From: Brumimicrobium aurantiacum
Lineage (GTDB): Bacteria; Bacteroidota; Bacteroidia; Flavobacteriales_D; Crocinitomicaceae
DNA: 64,000 nt
Direction of reading: 5' to 3'
Assembly: GCF_003402975.1 (NCBI RefSeq)
Contig: NZ_QURB01000003.1
Span: forward strand, 124,001 to 188,000
Below the pieces are notes generated by a model that did no database searches, was not told the origin of the DNA, and worked only from the letters and a program-made list of their open reading frames with translations. Positions 34,078 through 42,710 of the stretch are shown here, in pieces. The first letter of the stretch is position 1, and each line of letters opens with the position of its first letter. A program made the position numbers and the translations under genes.

Positions 34078-35441
34078 ATCTACAATAGTAGAAATTTAAA
34101 AACGTCATTAGACATTAGAATAATAGAAGCGGCCACAATATCTACAATAGTAGAAATTTAAAAACGTCATTAGACACCACGGAGAATCACATCGATCACT
34201 TATCTACAATAGTAGAAATTTAAAAACGTCATTAGACTAATCGTGTTATCTTGGTTTGCCATTGGAATCTACAATAGTAGAAATTTAAAAACGTCATTAG
34301 ACACCACGGAGAATCACATCGATCACTTATCTACAATAGTAGAAATTTAAAATCGTCATTAGACACCTGTTAAGAAGGTCACTGTGAACGCATCTACAAT
34401 AGTAGAAATTTAAAAACGTCATTAGACTTGGACATGGCAGAAATGGATATACGCATCTACAATAGTAGAAATTTAAAAACGTCATTAGACATGAATGTTA
34501 AAATAGTGGTGGAGTGATCTACAATAGTAGAAATTTAAAAACGTCATTAGACGGAAATAAAACACTTGTATCTCATGATATCTACAATAGTAGAAATTTA
34601 AAAACGTCATTAGACCCCTGAAGGTTCACATTAAGCCTATTTTATCTACAATAGTAGAAATTTAAAAACGTCATTAGACGATCATTGAAAGCAATTTATC
34701 AATAACTCATCTACAATAGTAGAAATTTAAAAACGTCATTAGACTTTTCTTCATAATAGGTGGCCGTATCAATCTACAATAGTAGAAATTTAAAAACGTC
34801 ATTAGACTGGAAAACAGTCAACTCATTTGCGCCAATCTACAATAGTAGAAATTTAAAAACGTCATTAGACTTTTCTTCATAATAGGTGGCCGTATCAATC
34901 TACAATAGTAGAAATTTAAAAACGTCATTAGACTGGAAAACAGTCAACTCATTTGCGCCAATCTACAATAGTAGAAATTTAAAAACGTCATTAGACTAAG
35001 GGGTCATTTGGTTATATGCAGCATCTACAATAGTAGAAATTTAAAAACGTCATTAGACAATTTTAATTGTTAATAAGCCTACTGAAATCTACAATAGTAG
35101 AAATTTAAAAACGTCATTAGACTTTTTTGCAGGAGCTGGAGATCTTAACGATCTACAATAGTAGAAATTTAAAAACGTCATTAGACTTTGTAAATCATTG
35201 AGTAATTTCATATTAATCTACAATAGTAGAAATTTAAAAACGTCATTAGACGTGTTGAATGCGCCACCAGCTCAAGATATCTACAATAGTAGAAATTTAA
35301 AAACGTCATTAGACTTTACAGGAATTAAATAAGTAATCAAATCTACAATAGTAGAAATTTAAAAACGTCATTAGACTTAGTTGTAACCCACTCAATTGTA
35401 TCTCCATCTACAATAGTAGAAATTTAAAAACGTCATTAGAC
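34078..35441 (-). CRISPR. Type V-A CRISPR array, 22 repeats and 21 spacers
   Basis: Twenty-two 36-nt repeats alternate with spacers of 26-29 nt. Read on the minus strand each repeat ends in the Cas12a handle AATTTCTACTATTGTAGAT, with the TCTAC/GTAGA stem and a TATT loop. The array is therefore transcribed from the cas2 side toward lower coordinates. All repeats are identical except the one at 34329-34364, which has A to T at 34353, outside the handle. Spacer 34176-34201 recurs at 34303-34328. The pair 34745-34771 plus 34808-34834 recurs at 34871-34897 plus 34934-34960. That leaves 18 distinct spacers. Targets are unknown. Confidence 0.99.
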
Positions 35442-35626
35442 GCTAATTAAAGGTAAAGTTAATTAATTCCCCCATAAATACAGGGTTGTTTGACTTTTAA
35501 TTAATTACTTTCTTCCCCCCCTTGTTTTAATAAACTTCATTTATAATAGCGTGTAATACCTATGATTAGTAATGTTTAGGGTTTTTATATAGAATTTATG
35601 TTCTTAAATAGGAGTGAGGTTTGTAA
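35442..35626 (-). promoter_or_regulatory. Putative CRISPR leader
   Basis: A 185-bp AT-rich, gene-free stretch between the cas2 stop and the leader-proximal repeat. It includes repeated TTAATTAATT and a CCCCCC run. New spacers would be inserted at 35441/35442. No exact TAnnTTTG box was found; TATTTATG on the minus strand is the closest. Confidence 0.7.
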
Positions 35627-35905
35627 TTATATGAATATCATGTCGTTGTCTAGAAGGTTTGCGCTTCCATATCTAATGGTATTTTTGTGATTTGCACAAA
35701 AGATATAAATACTGTCAGATTTCTCGAATTTTTTACTAAATCTTTCTTCGATACCATTTTTAACTATATCCATGATTCTTTTCGAGTTTTTTATTTCAAA
35801 AACTGAAAATTGGACACGAACACCATACTTTTCTAGAAACTTTGAGAATTGTGTTCTTACTTTATTATTAGAAATGTCGTATGTTACAATAATTACATTA
35901 TTCAT
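35627..35905 (-). CDS. cas2: CRISPR-associated endonuclease Cas2
   Basis: 92 residues, the usual Cas2 size. Cas2 forms the core of the Cas1-Cas2 spacer integrase. The first strand VIIVTYDISNNKVRTQFSKF carries the conserved Asp at residue 10, followed by YGVRVQFSVFEI, the ferredoxin-like fold signature. Its start overlaps the cas1 stop by 8 nt. It is the last cas gene before the array. Confidence 0.97.
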   Translation of the reverse strand: MNNVIIVTYDISNNKVRTQFSKFLEKYGVRVQFSVFEIKNSKRIMDIVKNGIEERFSKKFEKSDSIYIFCANHKNTIRYGSANLLDNDMIFI

Positions 35906-36869
35906 AATCGAAAATAGGATAATTTGTTACACTCTTTCTACCCATAAAACAGCGATAGTACTGCTGCGTATATTTGTATATTATTGATTTTCTACTAATA
36001 ATTGCTTCATAAAATGTTTTGGTATATACCTTACGTTTTTCTGATTTTAAGTAGTAAGCATTTTGATGGAGTTCAAAGTCTGTTGGTTTGAAGGTTCCAT
36101 ATTTCAACGATTTACGTATTTGATGATCAATTATACAACGGAACGGTTCCATTAAATCACAAACAAGACTTTTTCTTCTAAACCATAATTGATGATAAAC
36201 ACCAATATATGGATCGAAGCCAAAAAGCCTTAACATACTTTCTATATAGTTAAAAAGAAATGTGTAACCTATATCCATAGTTGCGTTTAGAGTGTCTTGT
36301 TTTACTCTAGGTAATCTGTTTTTCCAGTCAGTAAATTCAAAATATGCCTCAAAAAAATGCTTTGCAATTTTACCTTCTATCCCCATTAATTCACGATAAT
36401 TTGAAACGTTATCCATTGTTGGTAATAAGGTGTCTATCATTTTTATTGATTGAGTCACTTTATCATTCTTTTCTCTAGTGCGTTTTAATAGATGTCTCTG
36501 GTTTTTTGTCTTATTCTTAATTAGTTCAATAGCTATACTTAAGTCTCCCTTGGGATATTCAAATTGTTTTTTTCTTAAAAGAAAATTAGCTTCAGCCATG
36601 TCTCCATAATAGAAAACTGGTTTGAAGTTTGGCTTCATGATGACTAATGGGATTCCATTTTTGTTGCATTTTTCAATTAATGCAGATGTTAACGTAGTGT
36701 GTCCAATAATAATTAAAGAAAGTATTTTTGGGAAAGGTAATTTTGTAATTGCTTTCTCTTTTTTTGTGTCAAATAGCATTAGTCTACCAGCAGATACTCT
36801 CAATGCTTGATGTTTAGTTCCGTTTATAACGAAGATGCTTCTATTCTCTATATCTTTATGCGTAAACAT
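35898..36869 (-). CDS. cas1: CRISPR-associated integrase Cas1
   Basis: About 323 residues from ATG 36869 (MFTHKDIENRS). The frame extends to ATG 36902, but the extra 11 residues lie inside cas4 and do not look conserved. Cas1 catalyses spacer integration. The metal-binding triad is visible as Glu165 (LMGIEGKIAK), His226 (GVYHQLWF) and Glu241 (CDLMEPFRCIID). The N-terminal beta domain includes LSLIIIGHTTLTSALI. It overlaps cas4 by 14 nt and cas2 by 8 nt, so the three form one adaptation operon. Confidence 0.97.
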   Translation of the reverse strand: MFTHKDIENRSIFVINGTKHQALRVSAGRLMLFDTKKEKAITKLPFPKILSLIIIGHTTLTSALIEKCNKNGIPLVIMKPNFKPVFYYGDMAEANFLLRKKQFEYPKGDLSIAIELIKNKTKNQRHLLKRTREKNDKVTQSIKMIDTLLPTMDNVSNYRELMGIEGKIAKHFFEAYFEFTDWKNRLPRVKQDTLNATMDIGYTFLFNYIESMLRLFGFDPYIGVYHQLWFRRKSLVCDLMEPFRCIIDHQIRKSLKYGTFKPTDFELHQNAYYLKSEKRKVYTKTFYEAIISRKSIIYKYTQQYYRCFMGRKSVTNYPIFDYE

Positions 36870-37422
36870 GGTCTTTATTAGTTTTGTCACATAATGATGC
36901 ATATATACAATGTGTGCATTTTTGTGGGTTAATTTTTATTTCATTTTCAAAGTCAAATCGAGCAATTGTTTTTATATGTGTTCTTAACTCATTTAATTCT
37001 TCACTATTAGGCTTTTCTACCTCGACTCTTTCATTCTTTTTAATTGATTGAAAATAAAGACTGTCTACAGGATGTCCCATTTCTTCCAAGGCTAAGTATT
37101 GAGCCCAGATTTGATAGTAGTATCCACGAAATATTTTTTTTAGATTGTATTTCCTTTCAACTAATTTTCTCTCTTTAAGATAGTATTGATCGATTTTACC
37201 ATAAACACCAAGTCTATTTGAAATTACATAAGCTCCTGATAAAATCCTTTTACTATTCTTCAAATGAGGTCTGTCAACTTTTGAATGAACTCGTTTTCCT
37301 TGTTCTTGTGGTTTGGCACTATAAGTGTCTGTAAAGTTATTGTCGTAAACTTGATGTAGGTAAATTGAATATGGGCAAAATACGAAATCGTTTAGATAAG
37401 AAATAGGTAGAAAAAATTCCAT
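36856..37422 (-). CDS. cas4: CRISPR-associated exonuclease Cas4
   Basis: 188 residues of RecB-like Fe-S nuclease. Cas4 trims prespacers and selects those with a PAM. Four Cys for the 4Fe-4S cluster are at 16 (FVFCPYS), 169, 172 and 178 (KCTHCIYASLC). The nuclease core is GVYGKIDQYY, LVERKYNLKK and the QxxxY motif in QIWAQYLALEE. It heads the cas4-cas1-cas2 operon, separated from cas12a by 122 nt containing a hairpin. Confidence 0.95.
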   Translation of the reverse strand: MEFFLPISYLNDFVFCPYSIYLHQVYDNNFTDTYSAKPQEQGKRVHSKVDRPHLKNSKRILSGAYVISNRLGVYGKIDQYYLKERKLVERKYNLKKIFRGYYYQIWAQYLALEEMGHPVDSLYFQSIKKNERVEVEKPNSEELNELRTHIKTIARFDFENEIKINPQKCTHCIYASLCDKTNKDHVYA

Positions 37423-37511
37423 TTGTTAAAGTGTTATTTATTTTACCTTAACGTTTATTTTTGTAAAAGGTTACATTGGAATGTTTTTAAGTTGTTTTAA
37501 AACAGTGTTTT

Positions 37512-37543
37512 AAGGGTCGAGTGTTGTCTCGACCCTTTTTTTA
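37512..37543 (+). terminator. Strong hairpin between cas12a and cas4, T-run on the plus strand
   Basis: AAGGGTCGAG and CTCGACCCTT form a perfect 10-bp stem with a 6-nt loop, followed by TTTTTTT on the plus strand. It lies right after the cas12a stop. On the minus strand it lacks a T-run downstream, so it may only partly stop cas12a transcripts while fully blocking antisense transcription into cas12a. Confidence 0.8.
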
Positions 37544-37544
37544 G

Positions 37545-40500
37545 TTATTGATTTTCTTGAACAAATTTCAACCAACCTTTATTCGTTTTATCTAATTTTA
37601 ATTTTTTCCATTCGTTACCTTCGAATGACTGAATTTCTTTAATCCACTGTAATCCTTTTTTTGCAATATGATATGCACCATTCGCATCTGCATCTTTTGG
37701 AAGATTCTTATCTGCATGTCGACTATCATAAAAGAATCCATTTTCATTTTTTACAGGGGAGATTAAATAATCGATTTCGCTATTTGTTTTACTATTTCTC
37801 ATCTGTAATGTAAGTCTAAATAGATGGATTAACTCTGAGAAAAAGTCTTTTTCTTCTCTAGAAATCAATTGACTCTTTATGTCGGATCCGTTTCCATATG
37901 TAATATTATGTCTACCGAAGAAGTCTTCAAAAGCTGTGGTAATATTGATTTCTTTATTATCCCATTGATTTAGTTTTTCTGGATTTCTAAATGTTTTAAT
38001 TCTATCACCATATGTGCAAACAGTCCAATTTGTTTTGGTGCCCTCAGCTCTCGTAGTGAATTCATTATAGTCAAAATCAAATTCAAAAATTGCTTCTTTT
38101 GGATTGTATTTGATACTATTAAATTTATTAAAGAATTCTTGTGACTTTCTAACACTTTCATATTTTACATGGAATAAATTGACAAATCCAGTCGTTGGAT
38201 CTATTTTACTAGTGTTCCATGCAGGTACATAAAATAAGAAACCACTTTGTTTTCCTAACTTTTGAAAGCTTTCAAATTTATTTGTTAATTGTAAAGCATT
38301 GTATATTCCAGCTGGCTCGTTTGGTTGTCTATCTTTCAATACAAGGTAATTTAGTTTGTCTATCAACATTTTCTCCAATTTCTGATAAACTTGCTTCTCC
38401 ACCTTGAAACGACCTCGTTTAAAGCCCATGTTTAAGTCTTCCATTACAACTATGGCATTATGTTCAATCATCATTTTGGATATCTTATGGACAACTTGTG
38501 AAATGTAACCTTCTTTGAGTTCTTTAATGGTTTCTACTGTTCCCCAGTTTTTTCTTGCTTTGTCTCTTTCAATTTCTTTTGTCTCTAAAAGATTGTGGTA
38601 AGAAGTCGTTATGTTATGTTTTTTGTTAACAATTTCATTAAGCGATATCTGTTCTAATATTTTTCCTTTCTGATCGATTAGTGTTAAGTAAATAAGGTGT
38701 CGTTCTCCACGATCTAATCCAATGATTTTAACATCAGGATTCTCCTTTAAATAATCTAAAACATCATAATTGATGTAATCTGTACCCTTTGCTTTGAAGT
38801 TTAATGTAATTGGAACGTGAAACTGAAATTTGTCAATTGTATATCTTTTGTCTTTTATAATGTTGTACTTAAATATGCTTTCTTTTTTCTCATTATTTGG
38901 ATTTTTATTAATAATCGGTTGATTTCTTTTGTGAATTATTTGCCTATCGTGTTGAATTGACTTTTTACGATAGAATATTTCAGCCTCTCCATTAAGTTTA
39001 TATGTTACATCTTTTAAGTTCTGTTCATCAAATAGTGCTTTCCAATATAGTGTGTGAAGGTTAGGTTTGCCATTACTGAATTTTGAAAAGTCTTTGTTGT
39101 AAATTTGAAAAAGATAAAGTTTTCCTTCATTAATTTGTTCCTCTATAAATGATGAATCGATATTGGTGTATGTTATAGAGTAAGCTTGTGGTTCTAATTC
39201 TCTATAAAATTGATCGATTGATTCATAGATTTGAGTGTCGGAAAACTTGAACTTAAACTTTGACCAATCAGGGTGTTTTTGTATTGAATCCTTAAAAAAA
39301 TCTATAAGTTTATGACAATCATTTAAATTAAAATCTAACTTATCAAATCCACTTTGTGGTTTTCCTCCTTTAGTGTGTGTTCCATGATTTCGTATACGAA
39401 GAATATCTTTACTAGGTTTGTAGTAATCCAGGTTTTTCTTTCCAAAAAACACTTTAGGAAGCATTTTGCTAGCTCCAGGGAGTAATTTGTAATTTACTTT
39501 TTTATAAATATCAGTGTTTGTTGATTTTGGTGTGTTTCTGAATATTTTATTGTGGTTTTTATCCATTATTCCCAGATAGTAAAAACCATTCTTTATGAAT
39601 AAAATAGACGTATTAGCTTCCTCTTTATTGACATCCCATCCGTTTAAAAGTGTACTGTTTTCAAAATTCAGTTTAAATTTCTCCGTACTATATGGTTTTT
39701 GAGTAGCATAATTTCTTACTTTGTTGTAGAGTGGAATGATTAACTCTAATTGATTGTATAATTCATCAAAATTGGTGTAGAATTGTTCGTCTTTCTCAAA
39801 AGCAAAACTTCCTGATAAAACTAGTGGTTTTGCAAAATGTAAATACTCCATTATACTATCTAAGAAATGTTTAATATTATCAATATTATTTTTCTCTTGA
39901 TGCAGACGCTTATTATCTGGAAAAGGAGTGTTTAAGACTCCTTTAATGGTGTTGTATCTTGCTTTTATTTTTGAAATGAAATCAAATTCTTTGTTAGAAC
40001 CTTCCTTGTTTTCGGCTATGAAAAAATCTTTAAAGTAATTAGCAATACAGTTAGGTTTGTAGGTGTTTTTGTATTGATTTCCATTTGAATTTTCGTTTAT
40101 ATAAAGATGAATTGCTTCTTCTATAAAGGAGATTGAAAGGTAGGTTTGTTTTGTGATTTTAGCCTTTTCCTTTTCTAGTTTTTCTCTTTTTTTATCGGTA
40201 TTTGCATTATTAAAATTATGAGCAAAATTAGGGTCTATTTTATTTTCATAAAAATAATTAAGTGCTTCTCGTATAACACTATAATTTTTGAATATTTTCA
40301 TTGAAATATTCGTAATACTGGTGTCATTTTTTATATAAACTTTATCTAATTCGAAGTTAATCAATTCAGCAAGTAGCAATTTTAAATTCTCAAGCACATT
40401 AATCGTGCTATTTTTATCATTTGGTAAATAGTCAATTAAGTTTTCTAGGTAAAAATTATTTATAGAATCTAATACTTTTTGACTTGCTGAACTTTCTTCA

Positions 40501-41435
40501 TCATCCTCGAATGTATCAGGTAAAAAAGACGTTCTTGTTCTATCACTTAAAATTTGTTTATAAAGTACTTTTAGTTTAGGTACTCTGTTTTTTTTGTCTT
40601 GTTTTTGGTTATATAAATTTATATATTCATTTAAACCTTGTATTTTTTGTTTCCCTTCTTCAGCAGTTCTACCTCCAAGAATTAAATTGTAAATGTCTAT
40701 TCCTTTTTGCGACAATGTTTCATTAAAATACTCTAATTCAAATGCCTCATTTATTGCATTTATCCCTAAATACTCCTCGATTTCTTGATAAAGTTTCTTT
40801 AAATTCTCCTCTAAATCAGGTACTTTATTAATTTTTTGAAATATGTTTATGTTATCGATGAATCTGGGTAGATTTTCATGTATTAATCGGTAAGCAATTG
40901 CTGTAGATTGTTCTTGATCAGTATACATGTTTTTTCTATTTTGATGAAAGCCTGAAAAGTAAGTTGTGAAATTCTTAAATTCGGGATCAAAATGAATGTC
41001 TTCTATTTTGTTTTCAATTATCCATTCTTCTAATAGTTTAGTGATTAGATCTTTTTTGTCGATTTTAGAAAAAATATCTTTTACTTCCTCTCCTTTAAAA
41101 CCTTTGGCTATTTCTTTCCTTAAAATCTCTTGGATTTTACTTAGTTTGGTTTTGTATTTTTCATCTTTTTTATCAGCGTTTGAGGCATTGTAAATTTCTT
41201 CAAAATCTATCAGATTAGTTAGTTTTACATTTGACATTGCTAAATCAATAAAATCACGATGAAAAGCATCAATTGTAGCTTTCATTTTTTTATAACTATC
41301 AGCTCTCTTTTCGTCATTTTTAATAAAACCTTTTGAATTGATATGTTCAAGCGTTTTTCCTTGTGGCTTTAATTCGAATCGTAAAGTTTTAGATAATTGG
41401 AATTTGTTTGTAAATAAATTGATTTGATTTTTCAT
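37545..41435 (-). CDS. cas12a: Type V-A effector nuclease Cas12a (Cpf1)
   Basis: 1296 residues, close to F. novicida Cas12a (1300). Cas12a processes its own crRNA and cuts PAM-flanked DNA with a single RuvC site. The N-terminus LSKTLRFELKPQGKTLEHI is diagnostic. RuvC residues are Asp908 (GLDRGERHLIYLTL), Glu999 (VVMEDLNMGFKRGRF) and Asp1250 (DADANGAYHI). The Nuc Arg is Arg1213 (LQMRNSKTNSEIDYL). The crRNA-processing region keeps His in RQIIHKRNQ and Lys in IIKDKRYT. The bridge/RuvC-II helix KVEKQVYQKLEKMLIDKLNY is intact. Everything indicates an active enzyme. PAM preference cannot be read directly. Confidence 0.99.
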   Translation of the reverse strand: MKNQINLFTNKFQLSKTLRFELKPQGKTLEHINSKGFIKNDEKRADSYKKMKATIDAFHRDFIDLAMSNVKLTNLIDFEEIYNASNADKKDEKYKTKLSKIQEILRKEIAKGFKGEEVKDIFSKIDKKDLITKLLEEWIIENKIEDIHFDPEFKNFTTYFSGFHQNRKNMYTDQEQSTAIAYRLIHENLPRFIDNINIFQKINKVPDLEENLKKLYQEIEEYLGINAINEAFELEYFNETLSQKGIDIYNLILGGRTAEEGKQKIQGLNEYINLYNQKQDKKNRVPKLKVLYKQILSDRTRTSFLPDTFEDDEESSASQKVLDSINNFYLENLIDYLPNDKNSTINVLENLKLLLAELINFELDKVYIKNDTSITNISMKIFKNYSVIREALNYFYENKIDPNFAHNFNNANTDKKREKLEKEKAKITKQTYLSISFIEEAIHLYINENSNGNQYKNTYKPNCIANYFKDFFIAENKEGSNKEFDFISKIKARYNTIKGVLNTPFPDNKRLHQEKNNIDNIKHFLDSIMEYLHFAKPLVLSGSFAFEKDEQFYTNFDELYNQLELIIPLYNKVRNYATQKPYSTEKFKLNFENSTLLNGWDVNKEEANTSILFIKNGFYYLGIMDKNHNKIFRNTPKSTNTDIYKKVNYKLLPGASKMLPKVFFGKKNLDYYKPSKDILRIRNHGTHTKGGKPQSGFDKLDFNLNDCHKLIDFFKDSIQKHPDWSKFKFKFSDTQIYESIDQFYRELEPQAYSITYTNIDSSFIEEQINEGKLYLFQIYNKDFSKFSNGKPNLHTLYWKALFDEQNLKDVTYKLNGEAEIFYRKKSIQHDRQIIHKRNQPIINKNPNNEKKESIFKYNIIKDKRYTIDKFQFHVPITLNFKAKGTDYINYDVLDYLKENPDVKIIGLDRGERHLIYLTLIDQKGKILEQISLNEIVNKKHNITTSYHNLLETKEIERDKARKNWGTVETIKELKEGYISQVVHKISKMMIEHNAIVVMEDLNMGFKRGRFKVEKQVYQKLEKMLIDKLNYLVLKDRQPNEPAGIYNALQLTNKFESFQKLGKQSGFLFYVPAWNTSKIDPTTGFVNLFHVKYESVRKSQEFFNKFNSIKYNPKEAIFEFDFDYNEFTTRAEGTKTNWTVCTYGDRIKTFRNPEKLNQWDNKEINITTAFEDFFGRHNITYGNGSDIKSQLISREEKDFFSELIHLFRLTLQMRNSKTNSEIDYLISPVKNENGFFYDSRHADKNLPKDADANGAYHIAKKGLQWIKEIQSFEGNEWKKLKLDKTNKGWLKFVQENQ

Positions 41436-41651
41436 AAATAGTTTTTTTAGATAGAATGTATTTAAGGTAATACCTTCTTGATTTTTAGTTTGCTAATTCA
41501 TTAGATTAATTCTAACTTACTAAGTTAAGAATATTCTAAAATTAATCTTTTGGTTTCTTAATAGAATTTATAGTCATATACATTCCACATCCCTCCTTAT
41601 CCAAATCCATTCTAAATAACTATATTTGCGTAAATCAAATATTCAGAATCA
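41436..41651. other. Divergent intergenic region cas12a / iron transporter
   Basis: 216 bp of AT-rich DNA carrying the divergent promoters. The plus-strand box is at 41621. No exact TAnnTTTG was found facing cas12a. Confidence 0.5.
41621..41628 (+). promoter_or_regulatory. -7 box (TATATTTG) for the iron ABC importer operon
   Basis: TATATTTG fits TAnnTTTG, 23 nt before the ATG at 41652. Confidence 0.6.
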
Positions 41652-42710
41652 ATGAAGAAAACATTTGTAATAGCAGCAGCATTGTCAATCTTTGCATCGT
41701 GTGGAGGAAATGAAGAGCAGTCAACAGCAAAAGAAGAAAAAGCAGTTGAAGAAAAGCAACAAGTAGTGAATGTTTATACACATCGTCACTATGAACCAGA
41801 TCAAGAGATTTTTCAACTGTTTGAAGACCAAACAGGTATTGAAGTGAAGGTAATTAACGCCAGTGCAGATGAGTTGATTCAAAAAATGAAAATGGAAGGT
41901 GCTCAGTCTCCTGCTGATGTTTTAATTACAGTTGATGCAGGGAGATTACATCGAGCAAAAGAACAAGGTTTGTTGCAAAGTATTGAATCTGATGTGTTAG
42001 AATCATCAATTCCTGCATACCTTCAAGATGTCGATAATCAATGGTTTGGTTTAACGAAGCGTGCGAGAATAATCGTTTATGCTAAAGATAGAGTGAAACC
42101 AGAAGAGCTTTCAACCTACGAACAATTGGTTTCAGAAAAATGGGATGACAAAATTTTGGTGCGTTCTTCTTCAAATATTTACAATCAATCGTTAATGGCT
42201 TCAATCATTGCCAATGATGGTGAAGAAACAGCTTTAGATTGGGCAAAAGGTTTAGTAGATAACATGGCAAGATCACCAAAAGGTTCGGATAGAGACCAGG
42301 TAAAAGCTGTAGTTGCTGGAGAAGGTGACTTAGCCATTGTAAATTCTTACTACATCGGGAAGTTATTGAATTCAGCAGATGAAGAAGAGGTAAATGTTGC
42401 AAAACAAGTAGGAATTTTCTTTCCAAATCAAGAAGGAAGAGGTGCACATATTAACGTGAGTGGAGCAGGAGTTGCAAAACATGCCCCAAACAAAGAGAAT
42501 GCTATTCGTTTTATAGAGTTTTTAATTGGCGAAGAAGCACAACAAATCTTTACAGTTGCAAATTACGAATATCCTGTTTTGGAAAGCGTAGCGCCATCAG
42601 CAGATATTCAAGCTTGGGGAGAATTTAAAGAAGATACTTTGAACCTTACAAAATTAGGCGAAAACAATAAAAAAGCCGTTTTATTATTTGATGAAGCAGG
42701 CTGGAAATAA
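41652..42710 (+). CDS. fbpA: Ferric-iron ABC transporter substrate-binding lipoprotein (FbpA-like)
   Basis: 352 residues with a lipobox (SIFASC, Cys 17). The mature part is a periplasmic-binding protein of the iron class: VNVYTHRHYEPDQEIFQLFE, FEDQTGIEVKVINASADELI, DVLITVDAGRLHRAKEQGLL, LFGL-like KRARIIVYAKDRVKPEEL and a late tyrosine pair NSYYIGKLL that would coordinate Fe3+. It delivers ferric iron to the permease encoded by the next gene, which overlaps it by 20 nt. Confidence 0.92.
   Translation: MKKTFVIAAALSIFASCGGNEEQSTAKEEKAVEEKQQVVNVYTHRHYEPDQEIFQLFEDQTGIEVKVINASADELIQKMKMEGAQSPADVLITVDAGRLHRAKEQGLLQSIESDVLESSIPAYLQDVDNQWFGLTKRARIIVYAKDRVKPEELSTYEQLVSEKWDDKILVRSSSNIYNQSLMASIIANDGEETALDWAKGLVDNMARSPKGSDRDQVKAVVAGEGDLAIVNSYYIGKLLNSADEEEVNVAKQVGIFFPNQEGRGAHINVSGAGVAKHAPNKENAIRFIEFLIGEEAQQIFTVANYEYPVLESVAPSADIQAWGEFKEDTLNLTKLGENNKKAVLLFDEAGWK

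Noticed and set aside
35442-35626. tracrRNA or extra small RNA in the leader
   Set aside because: No anti-repeat was found, and type V-A does not need a tracrRNA.
36870-36902. Longer Cas1 start at 36902
   Set aside because: The added 11 residues lie inside the cas4 coding end; the family-like sequence starts at MFTHKD.
37545-41435. Inactivated or miniature Cas12a variant
   Set aside because: The length is normal and all RuvC, Nuc and crRNA-processing motifs are present.
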